A stretch of 64,000 nucleotides of DNA. Source: Dolosicoccus paucivorans (lineage in GTDB: Bacteria > Bacillota > Bacilli > Lactobacillales > Aerococcaceae). The notes under the pieces are model-generated. The model did not search any database. It was given only the letters and a program-made list of their open reading frames with translations, and was not told where the DNA came from. This document shows, one piece after another, positions 9,365 through 19,660 of this stretch. Position 1 is the stretch's first letter, and each line of letters begins with the position of its first letter. The stretch lies in contig NZ_FNEL01000001.1 of the NCBI RefSeq assembly GCF_900100125.1, positions 1-64,000 of the forward strand. Reading direction: 5' to 3'. The position numbers were made by a program, and so were the translations under genes.

Positions 9365-9670
9365 ATGCGTATTAAAAAAGGTGATACTGTAAAAGTTATT
9401 GCAGGTAAAGATAAAGGCAAAACTGGAACAGTTTTACGTACGATTCCTAAGACAGAACGTGTTGTTGTCGAAGGTATCAATATTGCTAAGAAACATACTC
9501 GCCCATCTCAAACTGGAACTGGTGGAATTGAAGAGTTCCCAGCAGCGATTCATGTATCTAACGTTCAGTTAGTTGATCCTAAATCAGGAGAAGCAACTCG
9601 CGTTGGTTACCGATTCGAAGATGGTAAAAAAGTACGTTTTGCGAAAAAATCAAACGAAACATTAAACTAA
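9365..9670 (+). CDS. rplX: 50S ribosomal protein L24
   Basis: L24 of 101 residues with an N-terminal KOW motif ([18 protein letters not shown]). An assembly initiator of the 50S subunit. Usual length for Firmicutes; GGAGG site. Confidence 0.98.
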   Translation: MRIKKGDTVKVIAGKDKGKTGTVLRTIPKTERVVVEGINIAKKHTRPSQTGTGGIEEFPAAIHVSNVQLVDPKSGEATRVGYRFEDGKKVRFAKKSNETLN

Positions 9671-9694
9671 TTATTGGAAGGAGGATCATACTGA

Positions 9695-10237
9695 ATGGCT
9701 AACGTTTTAAAAACTAAATTTCAAGAAGAAGTAACACCTAAATTAATGGAAGAGTTCGGTTACACTTCTGTAATGCAAGTTCCATCTGTTAATAAAATCG
9801 TTATTAACATGGGTGTTGGAGATGCTGTAGCAAACGCTAAAAACCTAGAAAAAGCAGTTGATGAATTAACTGTTCTATCAGGTCAAAAGCCAATCATTAC
9901 TAAAGCTAAGAAATCAATCGCTGGTTTCCGTTTACGTGATGGTATGCCAATCGGTGCTAAAGTAACTCTACGTGGCGAAAGAATGTATGACTTTTTAGAC
10001 AAATTAATTAACATTTCTCTACCACGTGTACGTGACTTCCAAGGTATTTCAAACAAATCTTTTGATGGACGTGGAAACTACACGCTAGGTGTTAAAGAAC
10101 AGTTAATTTTCCCTGAAGTAAACTACGATTTAGTAGATAAAGTTCGCGGTATGGATATTGTTATCGTAACAACCGCTCAAACAGACGAAGAGGCTCATGC
10201 ACTACTTAAAGAATTAGGCATGCCTTTTAAAAAATAA
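9695..10237 (+). CDS. rplE: 50S ribosomal protein L5
   Basis: L5 of 180 residues, 5S rRNA binder contacting the P-site tRNA. Contains the signature [19 protein letters not shown] (about residues 29-47). Normal length and GGAAGGAGG site. Confidence 0.98.
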   Translation: MANVLKTKFQEEVTPKLMEEFGYTSVMQVPSVNKIVINMGVGDAVANAKNLEKAVDELTVLSGQKPIITKAKKSIAGFRLRDGMPIGAKVTLRGERMYDFLDKLINISLPRVRDFQGISNKSFDGRGNYTLGVKEQLIFPEVNYDLVDKVRGMDIVIVTTAQTDEEAHALLKELGMPFKK

Positions 10238-10255
10238 AAAGGAGGCTAATAAACT

Positions 10256-10441
10256 ATGGCAAGAAAAGCATTAATTGAAAAAAACAAAAAACCCGCTAAG
10301 TTTAAAGTTCAAGAGTATACACGTTGCCAACGCTGTGGACGTCCACATTCAGTGTACCGTAAATTCGGACTTTGCCGTATTTGCTTCCGTGAACTTGCGC
10401 ATAAAGGTCAACTGCCTGGCGTGAAAAAAGCTAGTTGGTAA
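10256..10441 (+). CDS. rpsN: 30S ribosomal protein S14, zinc-binding type
   Basis: Short S14 of 61 residues with four zinc ligands C24, C27, C40 and C43 (CQRC and CRIC). This is the C+ form; many Firmicutes also keep a longer zinc-free paralog under Zur control elsewhere, not seen here. Standard position between rplE and rpsH. Confidence 0.98.
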   Translation: MARKALIEKNKKPAKFKVQEYTRCQRCGRPHSVYRKFGLCRICFRELAHKGQLPGVKKASW

Positions 10442-10468
10442 TTTACTAATCGAAAAGGAGGTACACAT

Positions 10469-10867
10469 ATGGTAATGACAGATCCAATTGCAGACTTTTT
10501 AACTCGTATCCGTAACGCAAGCCGCGTAGGACACAAAACTGTATCTGCTCCTTCTTCAAACATGAAAGAAGCTATTGCAGAAATCTTAAAAAACGAAGGT
10601 TACATCAATAGCTATGAAGTAAAAGAAGATGGCAAACAAGGTGTAATCACTATTACCTTAAAATATGGTCGTAATGATGAAAGAGTTATTACAGGCTTAA
10701 AACGTATTTCTAAACCTGGCTTACGTGTTTACGTAGGTGCTGATGAACTACCGAAAGTTCTTAATGGATTAGGAATTGCAATCATTTCAACATCAACAGG
10801 CGTTGTGACAGACAAACAAGCTCGTCAACAAGGCGTTGGTGGAGAAGTACTTGCATACGTTTGGTAA
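10469..10867 (+). CDS. rpsH: 30S ribosomal protein S8
   Basis: S8 of 132 residues, binds the central domain of 16S rRNA and in some bacteria regulates the spc operon. The ATG at 10469 ([17 protein letters not shown]) lies 7 nt after AAGGAGG and matches the usual Firmicutes N-terminus; a second ATG two codons later is less well spaced. Confidence 0.98.
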   Translation: MVMTDPIADFLTRIRNASRVGHKTVSAPSSNMKEAIAEILKNEGYINSYEVKEDGKQGVITITLKYGRNDERVITGLKRISKPGLRVYVGADELPKVLNGLGIAIISTSTGVVTDKQARQQGVGGEVLAYVW

Positions 10868-10896
10868 GAATTAAAAATTAAAGGAGGTGCAGCCTA

Positions 10897-11433
10897 GTGA
10901 GCCGTATTGGTTATAAAGTAATCGAAGTTCCAGAAAACGTTACTGTAACTTTTGATAATAATGTCGTAACTGTTAAAGGACCTAAAGGTGAATTAACACG
11001 TGAATTAAATCCAGCGATTACGTTTGAACAAAAAGATAACGAAATCACATTTGAAAGACCAAATGACAACAGACACAACCGTTCATTACACGGAACAACT
11101 CGTTCTTTAGTGGCTAACATGATCGAAGGTGTAACTCAAGGATTTAAGAAAGAATTAGAATTAATTGGTGTTGGATACCGCGCGCAAAAACAAGGAAACA
11201 AGCTTGTTCTTAACGTTGGTTTATCTCATCCAGTTGAGTTTGAAGCTTTAGATAACACGACTGTTGACGCACCAGAAGCAACTAAAATTGTTGTTGAAGG
11301 AATTGACAAAGAAAAAGTTGGCGAATTAGCCGCGAATATTCGTGCTGTACGCCCACCAGAGCCTTACAAAGGTAAAGGTATTCGTTACGTTGGTGAATTT
11401 GTACAACGTAAAGAAGGTAAGACAGGTAAATAA
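10897..11433 (+). CDS. rplF: 50S ribosomal protein L6
   Basis: L6 of 178 residues, two repeated domains, with the C-terminal signature [16 protein letters not shown] start at 10897 behind AAAGGAGGTG. It lies at the base of the factor-binding stalk. Confidence 0.98.
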   Translation: MSRIGYKVIEVPENVTVTFDNNVVTVKGPKGELTRELNPAITFEQKDNEITFERPNDNRHNRSLHGTTRSLVANMIEGVTQGFKKELELIGVGYRAQKQGNKLVLNVGLSHPVEFEALDNTTVDAPEATKIVVEGIDKEKVGELAANIRAVRPPEPYKGKGIRYVGEFVQRKEGKTGK

Positions 11434-11487
11434 TCGCTATTTATTTATCTTTACCTTCACTTTCAAAATAAATAAGAGGTGACAATT

Positions 11488-11838
11488 GTGATTAACAAAC
11501 CAGATAAGAATAAATTACGTAAAAAACGTCATATGCGAATTCGTAATCGCATCTCTGGTACTGCTGAGTGCCCACGCTTAAACGTATTCCGTTCGAATAC
11601 TAACATCTACGCTCAACTAATTGATGACGTAGCGGGTGTGACGCTAGCAAGTGCCTCAACCGACTCTTCAGCTGAAGGAACTAAAGTAGAACAATCAGCT
11701 GCAGCAGGTAAACTAATCGCTGAACGCGCTAAAGAAGCAAACATCAAACGTGTTGTGTTTGATCGTGGTGGATACGCATATCACGGCCGTGTGAAGGCAT
11801 TTGCAGAAGCTGCACGCGAGAACGGTTTAGAATTCTAG
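11488..11838 (+). CDS. rplR: 50S ribosomal protein L18
   Basis: L18 of 116 residues, binds 5S rRNA with L5. Start taken as GTG at 11488, 6 nt after AGAGGTG; an upstream GTG at 11479 overlaps that ribosome binding site and is rejected. Typical ending [28 protein letters not shown]-like pattern is present (given here by its motif [11 protein letters not shown]). Confidence 0.95.
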   Translation: MINKPDKNKLRKKRHMRIRNRISGTAECPRLNVFRSNTNIYAQLIDDVAGVTLASASTDSSAEGTKVEQSAAAGKLIAERAKEANIKRVVFDRGGYAYHGRVKAFAEAARENGLEF

Positions 11839-11857
11839 AAAAGGAGGACACCTATTC

Positions 11858-12361
11858 ATGGTATTTATCGACCCAAACAAATTAAATAATCTTGAAGAAA
11901 GCGTCGTAACGATTAACCGCGTAACAAAAGTTGTTAAAGGTGGACGTCGTTTACGTTTTACAGCGCTTGTTGTCGTTGGGGATCGTGAAGGACATGTAGG
12001 TTTCGGAACAGGTAAAGCACAAGAAGTTCCAGAAGCTATCCGTAAAGCGATCGAAAACGCAAAAACTAACTTAATTGAAGTGCCAATGGATGGAACAACA
12101 GTTCCTCATGAAGTGATTGGTGAGTTTTGTGGTGGTAAAGTATTAATTAAACCAGCACAAGCCGGTTCTGGGGTTGCCGCAGGTGGTCCTGTTCGTGCCG
12201 TTATGGAGCTAGCAGGTGTTGCGGACGTTACAAGTAAATCATTAGGATCAAACACACCAATTAACATGGTACGTGCAACAATCGCAGGTTTACAACAATT
12301 AAAAGTTGCAGAAGAAGTTGCAGCTTTACGTGGTAAGACTGTAGAAGAAATTAAAGGTTAA
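11858..12361 (+). CDS. rpsE: 30S ribosomal protein S5
   Basis: S5 of 167 residues: N-terminal dsRNA-binding-like domain ([21 protein letters not shown] region) and C-terminal S5 domain. Involved in accuracy and the mRNA entry helicase. Spectinomycin-site loop shows no insertion or deletion. AAGGAGG site. Confidence 0.98.
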   Translation: MVFIDPNKLNNLEESVVTINRVTKVVKGGRRLRFTALVVVGDREGHVGFGTGKAQEVPEAIRKAIENAKTNLIEVPMDGTTVPHEVIGEFCGGKVLIKPAQAGSGVAAGGPVRAVMELAGVADVTSKSLGSNTPINMVRATIAGLQQLKVAEEVAALRGKTVEEIKG

Positions 12362-12374
12362 GGAGGACGATTAA

Positions 12375-12554
12375 ATGGCCAACTTAGAAATTACTTTAAA
12401 GCGTAGCTTAATTGGACGTCCTAAGAACCAAATTCAAACAGCCAAAGCCTTAGGCTTAACAAAAATCAACGCTACAGTTGTTAAACCAGAAAACGAAGCA
12501 ATTCGTGGAATGGTTCGTACAATTAGCCATTTAGTAGAAGTAAAAGAAGCTTAA
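12375..12554 (+). CDS. rpmD: 50S ribosomal protein L30
   Basis: L30 of 59 residues; begins [20 protein letters not shown] and ends near [11 protein letters not shown], the family's exact length. AAGGAGG at the rpsE stop codon serves as its ribosome binding site, so the two genes are coupled. Confidence 0.95.
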   Translation: MANLEITLKRSLIGRPKNQIQTAKALGLTKINATVVKPENEAIRGMVRTISHLVEVKEA

Positions 12555-12586
12555 TTTTATAATCAAAGCATAAGGAGGTGCCGCAG

Positions 12587-13021
12587 TTGAAATTACATAC
12601 TTTACATCCAGCAGAAGGTTCACGTAAATCACGTAACCGTGTAGGACGTGGTCAAGGTTCAGGAAACGGTAAGACATCTGGACGTGGACAAAAAGGACAA
12701 AAAGCTCGTAACACAGTTCCATTAGGATTCGAAGGTGGACAAACACAATTATTCCGCCGTTTACCAAAACGTGGCTTCAATAACATTAACCGCAAAGAAT
12801 ATGCAGTAGTGAACGTTGAGTCATTAAACCGTTTTGAAGATGGCGCAACGGTTAATCCAGCTGCTTTAATTGAAGCCGGATTAGTTAAAAACGAAAAAGA
12901 CGGAATCAAAGTGCTAGGTAATGGACAGCTAGAACGTAAATTAACTGTTCAAGCAGCTAAATTCTCTAAGAGTGCAGAAGAAGCAATTACAAATGCCGGT
13001 GGATCTGTCGAGGTGATTTAA
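12587..13021 (+). CDS. rplO: 50S ribosomal protein L15
   Basis: L15 of 144 residues with the glycine-rich N-terminal extension [18 protein letters not shown] (about residues 17-34) that threads into the 23S core. Start is TTG at 12587 ([12 protein letters not shown]), 8 nt after AAGGAGG; the GTG at 12578 overlaps that site. Its stop codon overlaps the secY start by one base. Confidence 0.95.
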   Translation: MKLHTLHPAEGSRKSRNRVGRGQGSGNGKTSGRGQKGQKARNTVPLGFEGGQTQLFRRLPKRGFNNINRKEYAVVNVESLNRFEDGATVNPAALIEAGLVKNEKDGIKVLGNGQLERKLTVQAAKFSKSAEEAITNAGGSVEVI

Positions 13022-14310
13022 TGTTTGCCTTTATCAAAAACGCAATGGCAAGTAAAGATATACGTAAACGTATTTTGTTTACGTTATTCATCTTTGCTGT
13101 CTTTCGTTTAGGTGCACATATTCCCGTTCCTGGTGTGAATGCGGGTGCATTACAAACCGTTGCAAGTAGCGGGCTACTCGATTTATTAAATACTTTCGGT
13201 GGTGGAGCACTCAAGCGTTATTCCATTTTCGCAATGGGTGTATCTCCTTACATTACCGCTTCAATTATCGTCCAACTTTTACAAATGGATATCATTCCTA
13301 AATTAACGGAATGGGCCAAACAAGGTGAAGTGGGTCGACGTAAGTTGAACCAAACAACAACATTTGCTGCAATCGTCTTAGGATTTATTCAATCCTTAGG
13401 GGTTTCCTTTAGTTTTAACCGTTTATCTGGTTTAGGACTGATTAATAACCCAAGTGTGACAACTTACACAATTATTGCTCTCGTTTTAACTACAGGAACG
13501 ATGTTTCTTGTTTGGTTAGGGGAACAAATCACCCGTAACGGAGTCGGTAATGGTGTATCGATGTTGATTTTTGCAGGTATTGTCGCGGAAGTACCTAAAG
13601 ATTTTTACCGCTATTTCCAAACCAATTTAGTTGGAGCAGGAGATGCTCTGACAAGAAACTTATTAATACTAGCCGCTGTTATTTTAGTACTTGTTCTGTT
13701 AATTATTTTAGTAGTTACAATGGAACGTGCCCAAAGACGCATTCCAATTCATCACTCTAAAAAATCATCAGGCGCTAAATATACAGCTCATTTACCATTA
13801 AAGATTAACTCTGCAGGAGTTATTCCGGTAATTTTTGCTAGTTCATTTATCACAACACCACAAACCCTGATGGCTTTCTTTAATGTAAGTGCCGATTCAG
13901 GCTGGAAGTATTGGGTTAGTCGTATCTTTAATTTAAATGACCCAATCGGTGCGATATTCTATACGGTACTGTTAATTGCCTTTACTTATTTCTATTCGCT
14001 TATTCAAGTAAACCCTGAAAAAGTCGCTGAAAACTTACAAAAACAAAGCGGCTATATTCCAAGTGTTAGACCAGGTAAAGAAACTGAAATGTTCTTAACG
14101 CGTACGATTAACCGTTTAAGTGGTGTCGGTGCGTTATACTTAACAACGATTGCGATTTTACCAATCGTCGCTGGTTTTATTTGGAATATTCCAATGAACA
14201 TTGCTCTTAGCGGAACAAGTTTACTAATTGTTGTCGGGGTTGCGATGGAAACGGCAAAACAAATTGAAGGTCGTATGGTTAAGCGTCGCTATCAAGGTTT
14301 TCTTCACTAA
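13021..14310 (+). CDS. secY: Preprotein translocase subunit SecY
   Basis: SecY of 429 residues with ten predicted transmembrane helices; channel of the SecYEG translocon in the cytoplasmic membrane. Segments HIPVPGVNAGAL, FAMGVSPYITASIIVQLLQM and the C-terminal KRRYQGFL are family hallmarks. Translation is coupled to rplO by a one-base overlap. Normal length. Confidence 0.98.
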   Translation: MFAFIKNAMASKDIRKRILFTLFIFAVFRLGAHIPVPGVNAGALQTVASSGLLDLLNTFGGGALKRYSIFAMGVSPYITASIIVQLLQMDIIPKLTEWAKQGEVGRRKLNQTTTFAAIVLGFIQSLGVSFSFNRLSGLGLINNPSVTTYTIIALVLTTGTMFLVWLGEQITRNGVGNGVSMLIFAGIVAEVPKDFYRYFQTNLVGAGDALTRNLLILAAVILVLVLLIILVVTMERAQRRIPIHHSKKSSGAKYTAHLPLKINSAGVIPVIFASSFITTPQTLMAFFNVSADSGWKYWVSRIFNLNDPIGAIFYTVLLIAFTYFYSLIQVNPEKVAENLQKQSGYIPSVRPGKETEMFLTRTINRLSGVGALYLTTIAILPIVAGFIWNIPMNIALSGTSLLIVVGVAMETAKQIEGRMVKRRYQGFLH

Positions 14311-14341
14311 TCAAAAATAGTAAAGAAGGAAGAGGGATTGT

Positions 14342-15013
14342 ATGAATTTAATTATTATGGGCTTACCGGGTGCTGGTAAAGGAACCCAAAGTGAGCATAT
14401 TGTTAAAGATTATAACGTCGTACATATTGCGACTGGAGACATCTTCAGAGAAGCAATTAAAAACGAAACTCCCCTTGGTTTAGAAGCTAAATCATACACT
14501 GATAATGGTAACTTAGTACCGGATGGAGTCACTAATGCGATTGTGCGTGAGCGTTTAGAACGTGAAGACGTGAAAGAACGCGGTTTCCTCTTAGATGGTT
14601 ATCCACGTACAATTGAACAAGCCCAAGCGCTTGATCGCAACTTAGATGATTTAGGCAGTCAAATCGATGGAGTACTTTATGTTGAAGTCGATCCGGAAGT
14701 CTTAAAAGATCGTCTAAGTGGGCGAATTACATGTCGCAATTGCGGCGCAACGTACCATAAAATTTTCAATCCACCAAAAGTGGAAGGTACATGTGACGTT
14801 TGTGGACATCATGAATTCTATCAACGTGAAGATGACAAGCCTGAAAAGGTAGCACACCGTATTAATCTTCAAATGGATTCTACCCGCCCAATTTTAGATT
14901 ATTATGAACAACGTAACTTATTACATCCTGTCAATGGTAACCAACCGATTGAAACAGTGTATCGTGAAATTCGTCAAGTGATCAGTCAACTTGACCCAAC
15001 AGCGTTTGTATAA
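14342..15013 (+). CDS. adk: Adenylate kinase, zinc-lid type
   Basis: ATP + AMP to 2 ADP in the cytoplasm. P-loop GLPGAGKGT (residues 7-15), AMP-binding segment, and LID domain with four cysteines C131, C134, C151 and C154 that bind zinc, common in Gram-positives. 223 residues, slightly long at the C-terminus. Located between secY and infA without a map gene, as usual in Lactobacillales. Confidence 0.97.
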   Translation: MNLIIMGLPGAGKGTQSEHIVKDYNVVHIATGDIFREAIKNETPLGLEAKSYTDNGNLVPDGVTNAIVRERLEREDVKERGFLLDGYPRTIEQAQALDRNLDDLGSQIDGVLYVEVDPEVLKDRLSGRITCRNCGATYHKIFNPPKVEGTCDVCGHHEFYQREDDKPEKVAHRINLQMDSTRPILDYYEQRNLLHPVNGNQPIETVYREIRQVISQLDPTAFV

Positions 15014-15054
15014 TAGATCATTGATTGAGTAGAAGAGATAGGAGAATATACGTA

Positions 15055-15273
15055 ATGGCTAAAGAAGATGTTATCGAAGTAGAAGGAACTGTCGTTGAGA
15101 CATTGCCTAACGCAATGTTTCAAGTAGAATTAGAAAATGGACATGAAGTTCTAGCTCATGTATCAGGTAAAATTCGTATGAACTATATTCGTATTTTACC
15201 AGGAGACCGTGTAACGGTTGAGCTGTCTCCTTATGATTTGACACGAGGTAGAATTACATATCGCTTTAAATAA
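15055..15273 (+). CDS. infA: Translation initiation factor IF-1
   Basis: IF-1 of 72 residues, OB fold, begins [15 protein letters not shown] and ends [12 protein letters not shown]. Start at ATG 15055 with AGGAG 8-10 nt upstream; upstream in-frame codons from 15025 are not part of IF-1. Blocks the A site during initiation. Confidence 0.98.
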   Translation: MAKEDVIEVEGTVVETLPNAMFQVELENGHEVLAHVSGKIRMNYIRILPGDRVTVELSPYDLTRGRITYRFK

Positions 15274-15303
15274 GCAATGTTTCAAATTTAAGGAGGGAAA
15301 CCG

Positions 15304-15417
15304 ATGAAAGTTAGAGCATCAGTAAAACCAATTTGCGAAAAATGTAAATTAATTCGCCGTAACGGACGTGTTATGGTAATTTGTCAAAACCCTAAACATA
15401 AACAACGTCAAGGTTAA
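15304..15417 (+). CDS. rpmJ: 50S ribosomal protein L36
   Basis: L36 of 37 residues ([17 protein letters not shown]...), zinc-binding C+ form with C11, C14, C27 and H32. AAGGAGGG site before ATG, spacing normal. Sits between infA and rpsM as in other Firmicutes. Confidence 0.96.
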   Translation: MKVRASVKPICEKCKLIRRNGRVMVICQNPKHKQRQG

Positions 15418-15435
15418 TTAAGGAGGTGCCTATAG

Positions 15436-15798
15436 ATGGCTCGTATTGCAGGAGTAGATATTCCACGTAATAAACGTGTAGTTATTTCATTAACTTATAT
15501 TTATGGAATTGGTAAATCAACCGCACAAAAAATCTTAAAAGAAGCAAACGTTTCTGAAGATACACGTGTACAAGATTTATCTAACGATGAATTAGAAGCA
15601 ATTCGTCGCGTAGCAAACCAATATAAAACTGAAGGTGACTTACGTCGTGATGTAAGTATGGATATTGGTCGCTTGAAAGAAATTGGTTCTTACCGTGGTA
15701 TTCGTCACCGTCGTAACTTACCAGTTCGCGGACAAAAGACTAAAAACAACGCGCGTACTCGTAAAGGACCAAAACGTTTAGTTGCAGGTAAACGTTAA
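15436..15798 (+). CDS. rpsM: 30S ribosomal protein S13
   Basis: S13 of 120 residues; begins [21 protein letters not shown]-like sequence and contains [19 protein letters not shown] near the C-terminus, which contacts P-site tRNA. AAGGAGGTG site. First gene of the alpha part of the cluster. Confidence 0.98.
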   Translation: MARIAGVDIPRNKRVVISLTYIYGIGKSTAQKILKEANVSEDTRVQDLSNDELEAIRRVANQYKTEGDLRRDVSMDIGRLKEIGSYRGIRHRRNLPVRGQKTKNNARTRKGPKRLVAGKR

Positions 15799-15824
15799 TA
15801 AAAAATAAAGGAGGTTAATGCTTC

Positions 15825-16220
15825 ATGGCAAAAAACAGACAAGTAGCACGTCGTCGCCGTCGTGTTAGAAAAAATGTTGAGCGAGGTATCGCACATATTC
15901 GTTCAACCTTTAACAACACTATTGTTATGATCACAGATACAAATGGTAATGCGATTGCATGGTCTTCAGCAGGTTCATTAGGATTCCGTGGATCTAGAAA
16001 ATCAACACCATTTGCTGCTCAAATGGCTGCAGAAGTTGCTGCAAAAGGAGCAATGGAACATGGAATGAAAACTGTAGAAGTTACAGTTAAAGGACCTGGA
16101 TCAGGACGTGAATCAGCAATCCGTTCATTACAAGCAACAGGATTAGACGTAACAGCAATTCGCGATGTTACTCCAATTCCTCACAATGGTGCTCGTCCTC
16201 CAAAACGTCGCCGTGTATAA
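15825..16220 (+). CDS. rpsK: 30S ribosomal protein S11
   Basis: S11 of 131 residues; motif [20 protein letters not shown] and C-terminal [14 protein letters not shown]. Platform protein of the 30S subunit. AAAGGAGG site. Confidence 0.98.
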   Translation: MAKNRQVARRRRRVRKNVERGIAHIRSTFNNTIVMITDTNGNAIAWSSAGSLGFRGSRKSTPFAAQMAAEVAAKGAMEHGMKTVEVTVKGPGSGRESAIRSLQATGLDVTAIRDVTPIPHNGARPPKRRRV

Positions 16221-16295
16221 TGCTTAGCTCATTTACCAGCACATTAGTATACAGTTTGTATATTAAAACTACGTTTTGAAAGGGGATATAAATCA

Positions 16296-17243
16296 ATGAT
16301 AGAGATTGAAAAACCAGAAGTTAGAACGATTGAAGTCAGTGATGACTCCAAATATGGCAGAATTGTCATTGAGCCACTAGAGCGTGGTTATGGAACTACC
16401 CTTGGAAATTCATTACGTCGTGTTTTATTATCATCTTTACCTGGTGCCGCAGCAACTAGCATTCAAATAAATGGAGTATTACACGAGTTTTCAACGATTG
16501 AAGGTGTGGTTGAAGACGTTCCAATGTTAATTCTTAACTTGAAACAATTAGCTTTGAAAAAACATACTCTCGATGATAAAGTGTTAGAACTTAATGTCAC
16601 CGGACCAAAAACAGTAACCGCTGCAGATATCATGCATGACAATGAAGTACAAATCTTAAATCCTGATTTATATATTTGTACCCTTGCCGAAGGTGCCCAA
16701 TTAGAAATGCAAATTAATGTCTCTAATGGTCGTGGTTATGTCAGAAGTGAGCATAATAAGCGTGATGATATGCCTATTGGAGTATTACCGATTGATTCTA
16801 TTTATACTCCAGTCGAGAAAGTAAACTATCAAGTTGAAAATACTCGAATTGGCCAACAAAACGTCTTTGACAAGTTAACTTTAGATATTTGGACCGATGG
16901 ATCTATTAGTCCAGAAAAATCGTTAAGTTTAGCTGCTAAAATCTTAAACGAACACTTAAATATTTTCGTTAACTTAAGCGAAGAAGCTCGCGAAGCGGAA
17001 ATTATGGTGGAAAAAGAAGAAGCAGAAAAAGAAAAAGTACTCGTCATGACAATTGAAGAATTAGATCTTTCTGTTCGTTCGTATAACTGTCTCAAACGTG
17101 CAGGCATTAATACGATTCAAGAATTGACAGAAAAAACAGAAGCTGAAATGATGAAAGTACGTAACTTAGGTCGCAAGTCATTAGATGAAGTGAAAACTAA
17201 GTTAGCTAACTTAGGACTATCATTACGTTCTGAAGAAATTTAA
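16296..17243 (+). CDS. rpoA: RNA polymerase alpha subunit
   Basis: 315 residues: N-terminal dimerization and assembly domain (about 1-230), acidic linker, and C-terminal DNA/activator-binding domain (about 250-315, with [19 protein letters not shown]). Intact and of usual length. Co-transcribed with the ribosomal genes, followed by rplQ. Confidence 0.98.
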   Translation: MIEIEKPEVRTIEVSDDSKYGRIVIEPLERGYGTTLGNSLRRVLLSSLPGAAATSIQINGVLHEFSTIEGVVEDVPMLILNLKQLALKKHTLDDKVLELNVTGPKTVTAADIMHDNEVQILNPDLYICTLAEGAQLEMQINVSNGRGYVRSEHNKRDDMPIGVLPIDSIYTPVEKVNYQVENTRIGQQNVFDKLTLDIWTDGSISPEKSLSLAAKILNEHLNIFVNLSEEAREAEIMVEKEEAEKEKVLVMTIEELDLSVRSYNCLKRAGINTIQELTEKTEAEMMKVRNLGRKSLDEVKTKLANLGLSLRSEEI

Positions 17244-17266
17244 TTATATCGTAAAGGAGGACGCAT

Positions 17267-17650
17267 ATGTCATACCGTAAATTAGGGCGTACAAGCTCTC
17301 AACGTAAAGCACTTTTACGTGATTTAACAACAGATGTATTAATTAACGAGCGCATTGAAACAACTGAAGCTCGCGCTAAAGAAGTTCGTAAGTTCGTTGA
17401 TAAAATGATTACTTTAGGTAAAAAAGGCGATTTAACTTCTCGTCGTCGTGCTGCATCATTTTTAAGAAATGAAATCGCTGATGCACGCATTGAAAATGAC
17501 GAAGTAGTTATCGAAACAGTATTAAACCGTTTATTCGATACTTACGCAGAGCGTTTTGCAGATCGTAACGGTGGTTATACTCGTATCATTAAAAAAGGCC
17601 CACGTCGCGGAGATGCAGCGATGATGGTTGTTTTAGAATTAGTTGACTAA
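17267..17650 (+). CDS. rplQ: 50S ribosomal protein L17
   Basis: L17 of 127 residues; begins [20 protein letters not shown] and contains [20 protein letters not shown]. Last gene of the cluster; strong structured terminator region follows. AAAGGAGG site. Confidence 0.98.
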   Translation: MSYRKLGRTSSQRKALLRDLTTDVLINERIETTEARAKEVRKFVDKMITLGKKGDLTSRRRAASFLRNEIADARIENDEVVIETVLNRLFDTYAERFADRNGGYTRIIKKGPRRGDAAMMVVLELVD

Positions 17651-17669
17651 TTTAATAATCTAATCGACA

Positions 17670-17792
17670 ATCACTTTGATGATGGAAGAGCGTGATGATC
17701 TTTAAAGGTCTAGCTCTATAGCACGAACAACTTTGTTCAGTCGAAGGCCTATAAGCCTTCGACTCTGTGCTTTACATCGTAAGGTGTTTTTT
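17670..17792 (+). other. Chain of hairpins with a three-way junction after rplQ
   Basis: No gene fits here. Readable pairings: AGAGC (17687-17691) with GCTCT (17713-17717) enclosing GATCTTTAAAGGTC (17697-17710); then AGCAC (17720-17724) with GTGCT (17767-17771) enclosing two adjacent hairpins, GAACA/TGTTC (17725-17729, 17734-17738) and AGTCGAAGGC/GCCTTCGACT (17739-17748, 17755-17764). That is a compact three-way junction with two unpaired junction bases. A small CTTTAC/GTAAGG hairpin and T6 (17787-17792) follow. It may be an elaborate operon terminator or a small structured RNA. Confidence 0.55.
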
Positions 17793-17819
17793 GTCTTTAA
17801 TGAGATATTTTGATATGTG

Positions 17820-17860
17820 ACCTCTATCATAGTTTCAATAAACTGTGGTGGAGGTTTTTT
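17820..17860 (+). terminator. Second, strong intrinsic terminator after the ribosomal operon
   Basis: 16-bp stem 17820-17835 with 17840-17855 (three G.U pairs) followed by T6. Guarantees separation from the ecf genes. Confidence 0.85.
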
Positions 17861-17903
17861 GTTTATAAAACATTACAAAGTCGAAGCATGCCTTGATTTG
17901 GCT

Positions 17904-17917
17904 ACATATGTTATAAT
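17904..17917 (+). promoter_or_regulatory. Extended -10 promoter of the ecfA1A2T unit
   Basis: TATAAT (17912-17917) preceded by TG with one base between (extended -10). No good -35 at proper spacing. Start would be near 17924. Confidence 0.55.
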
Positions 17918-17966
17918 GGTGAAAGAAATTCTACTGGTAATACTTAGTGTATAAAGGAGGGTGCGT

Positions 17967-18806
17967 ATGAAGCGTCCTATTATTGAATTAAAAAATATTC
18001 AATTTAAATATTATGAAACAAAACAAAATGTCTTAAATAATATCTCTTTAGATATTTATCCCCAAGAATGGGTCGCTGTCATTGGACATAACGGATCAGG
18101 AAAATCAACCATGGCCAAAATTATGAATGGTTTACTCATTCCTGATGAAGGCTCTGTTGCGGTGAATGGAGTAACTCTCAATGAAGAAACAGTTTGGCAA
18201 GCGCGCCAAAGTATTGGTCTAGTTTTTCAAAATCCTGATAATCAGTTCGTTGGCGCGACTGTAGAAGACGACGTCGCTTTTGGACTAGAAAACAACGGAA
18301 TTGAGCCGTTAGAGATGGCAAAGCGAGTGAATGAAGCATTAGAAGAGGTTCGAATGAGCGCTTTTAAACAAGCGGAGCCAGCTCGTTTATCTGGAGGGCA
18401 AAAACAGCGAGTAGCGTTAGCAAGTGTAATTGCTTTAAGGCCTGATGTTATTATTTTAGATGAAGCGACCGCTATGTTAGATCCACTAGGCCGTAAAGAA
18501 GTCATTGAAACGATTTACGAATTAAAAGAACGTTTTAATTTAACCGTCATTTCGATTACCCATGACTTAGATGAAGCTGCTTTAGCCGACCGAATTGTCG
18601 TTATGTCTAAAGGAGAAGTCGTCCGAGAAGGTACTCCTGAGGAAATTTTTTCTTTAGGGGACGAATTGGTCAATATCGGTTTAGATGTTCCTTTTTCGAT
18701 GAAGTTAAAAAAGGAACTGGCTTCTTATGGTTTGAATGTCCCTGAAGGTTATTTAACAAGAGAGGAGTTGTTAGAGTGGCTCATATCATCTCATTTAACG
18801 ATGTAA
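17967..18806 (+). CDS. ecfA1: ECF transporter ATPase A1
   Basis: ABC ATPase of 279 residues for the shared energy-coupling (ECF) module that powers vitamin and metal uptake with separate S components. Walker A GHNGSGKST (about residues 39-47), signature LSGGQKQR, Walker B VIILDEAT. ATG 17967 lies 6 nt after AAAGGAGG; a GTG at 17961 touches that site and is rejected. It overlaps ecfA2 by 31 nt, so the pair is coupled. The location after rplQ is conserved across Firmicutes. Confidence 0.95.
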   Translation: MKRPIIELKNIQFKYYETKQNVLNNISLDIYPQEWVAVIGHNGSGKSTMAKIMNGLLIPDEGSVAVNGVTLNEETVWQARQSIGLVFQNPDNQFVGATVEDDVAFGLENNGIEPLEMAKRVNEALEEVRMSAFKQAEPARLSGGQKQRVALASVIALRPDVIILDEATAMLDPLGRKEVIETIYELKERFNLTVISITHDLDEAALADRIVVMSKGEVVREGTPEEIFSLGDELVNIGLDVPFSMKLKKELASYGLNVPEGYLTREELLEWLISSHLTM

Positions 18807-19660
18807 ATTTTACTTATAACGTAGGAACGCCCTTTGCAACCCCGGCTTTATTCGACGTGTCCTTTTCTATTCCTAAAGGACAAGTGACAGCCATTGTCGG
18901 ACACACAGGATCGGGAAAATCGACGGTTTTACAGCATTTAAATGTTTTACTTCAACCTACAAGTGGAAGTATTCAAATTATGGATGAGACGATCACCTCT
19001 CAAAAGATCAAAAAATCTCTAAAACCTTTACGTAAAGAAGTAGGGGTTGTCTTTCAGTTTCCAGAGGCCCAATTGTTTGAAGAGACCGTATTAAAAGACG
19101 TTATGTTCGGTCCTTTAAACTTTGGTAAATCCGAAGAAGAAGCGCAAACTATCGCTAAAAGAATGTTACAGCGAGTAGGTATCGGTGAAGAGCTTTATGA
19201 TCGCTCACCTTTTGATTTAAGTGGCGGTCAAATGCGTCGTGTTGCAATTGCAGGTATTTTAGCAATTGAACCTTCTATTTTAGTGCTTGACGAACCAACG
19301 GCAGGACTGGATCCTTTAGGGCATAAAGAAATTATGGACATGTTTATGCACTTACAAAAAGAAGAAGAGTTAACGCTCATTTTAGTGACCCATCAAATGG
19401 AAGATGTAGCGACTTATGCCGATTATGTGATTGTAATGGAGAAAGGAACAGTTGTAGGGCAAGGAACACCGGGCGAAATATTTAGTGATATTGATTGGTT
19501 GAAAGATAAACAATTAGAACTTCCTCAATCGATGACCTTTATGTTAGAGTACTTACAAAAAACAAATCAATCCGTCGGTAAATTGCCTTACACCATTAAA
19601 GAGTTAGCTTTTGATTTGGCGAATGATCAATTAAAGGAGGGAAGACGCGATGTTAGATAA
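18776..19660 (+). CDS. ecfA2: ECF transporter ATPase A2
   Basis: Second ATPase, 294 residues, longer at the C-terminus as usual for A2. Walker A GHTGSGKST, signature LSGGQMRR, Walker B ILVLDEPT. GTG start at 18776 inside ecfA1. Forms the A1-A2 heterodimer on EcfT. The stop overlaps the ecfT start region by 11 nt. Confidence 0.95.
   Translation: MAHIISFNDVNFTYNVGTPFATPALFDVSFSIPKGQVTAIVGHTGSGKSTVLQHLNVLLQPTSGSIQIMDETITSQKIKKSLKPLRKEVGVVFQFPEAQLFEETVLKDVMFGPLNFGKSEEEAQTIAKRMLQRVGIGEELYDRSPFDLSGGQMRRVAIAGILAIEPSILVLDEPTAGLDPLGHKEIMDMFMHLQKEEELTLILVTHQMEDVATYADYVIVMEKGTVVGQGTPGEIFSDIDWLKDKQLELPQSMTFMLEYLQKTNQSVGKLPYTIKELAFDLANDQLKEGRRDVR

Noticed and set aside
17893-17917. TTGATT at 17893 as the -35 of the ecf promoter
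   Set aside because: Spacer to TATAAT would be only 13 nt; an extended -10 explains the promoter better.
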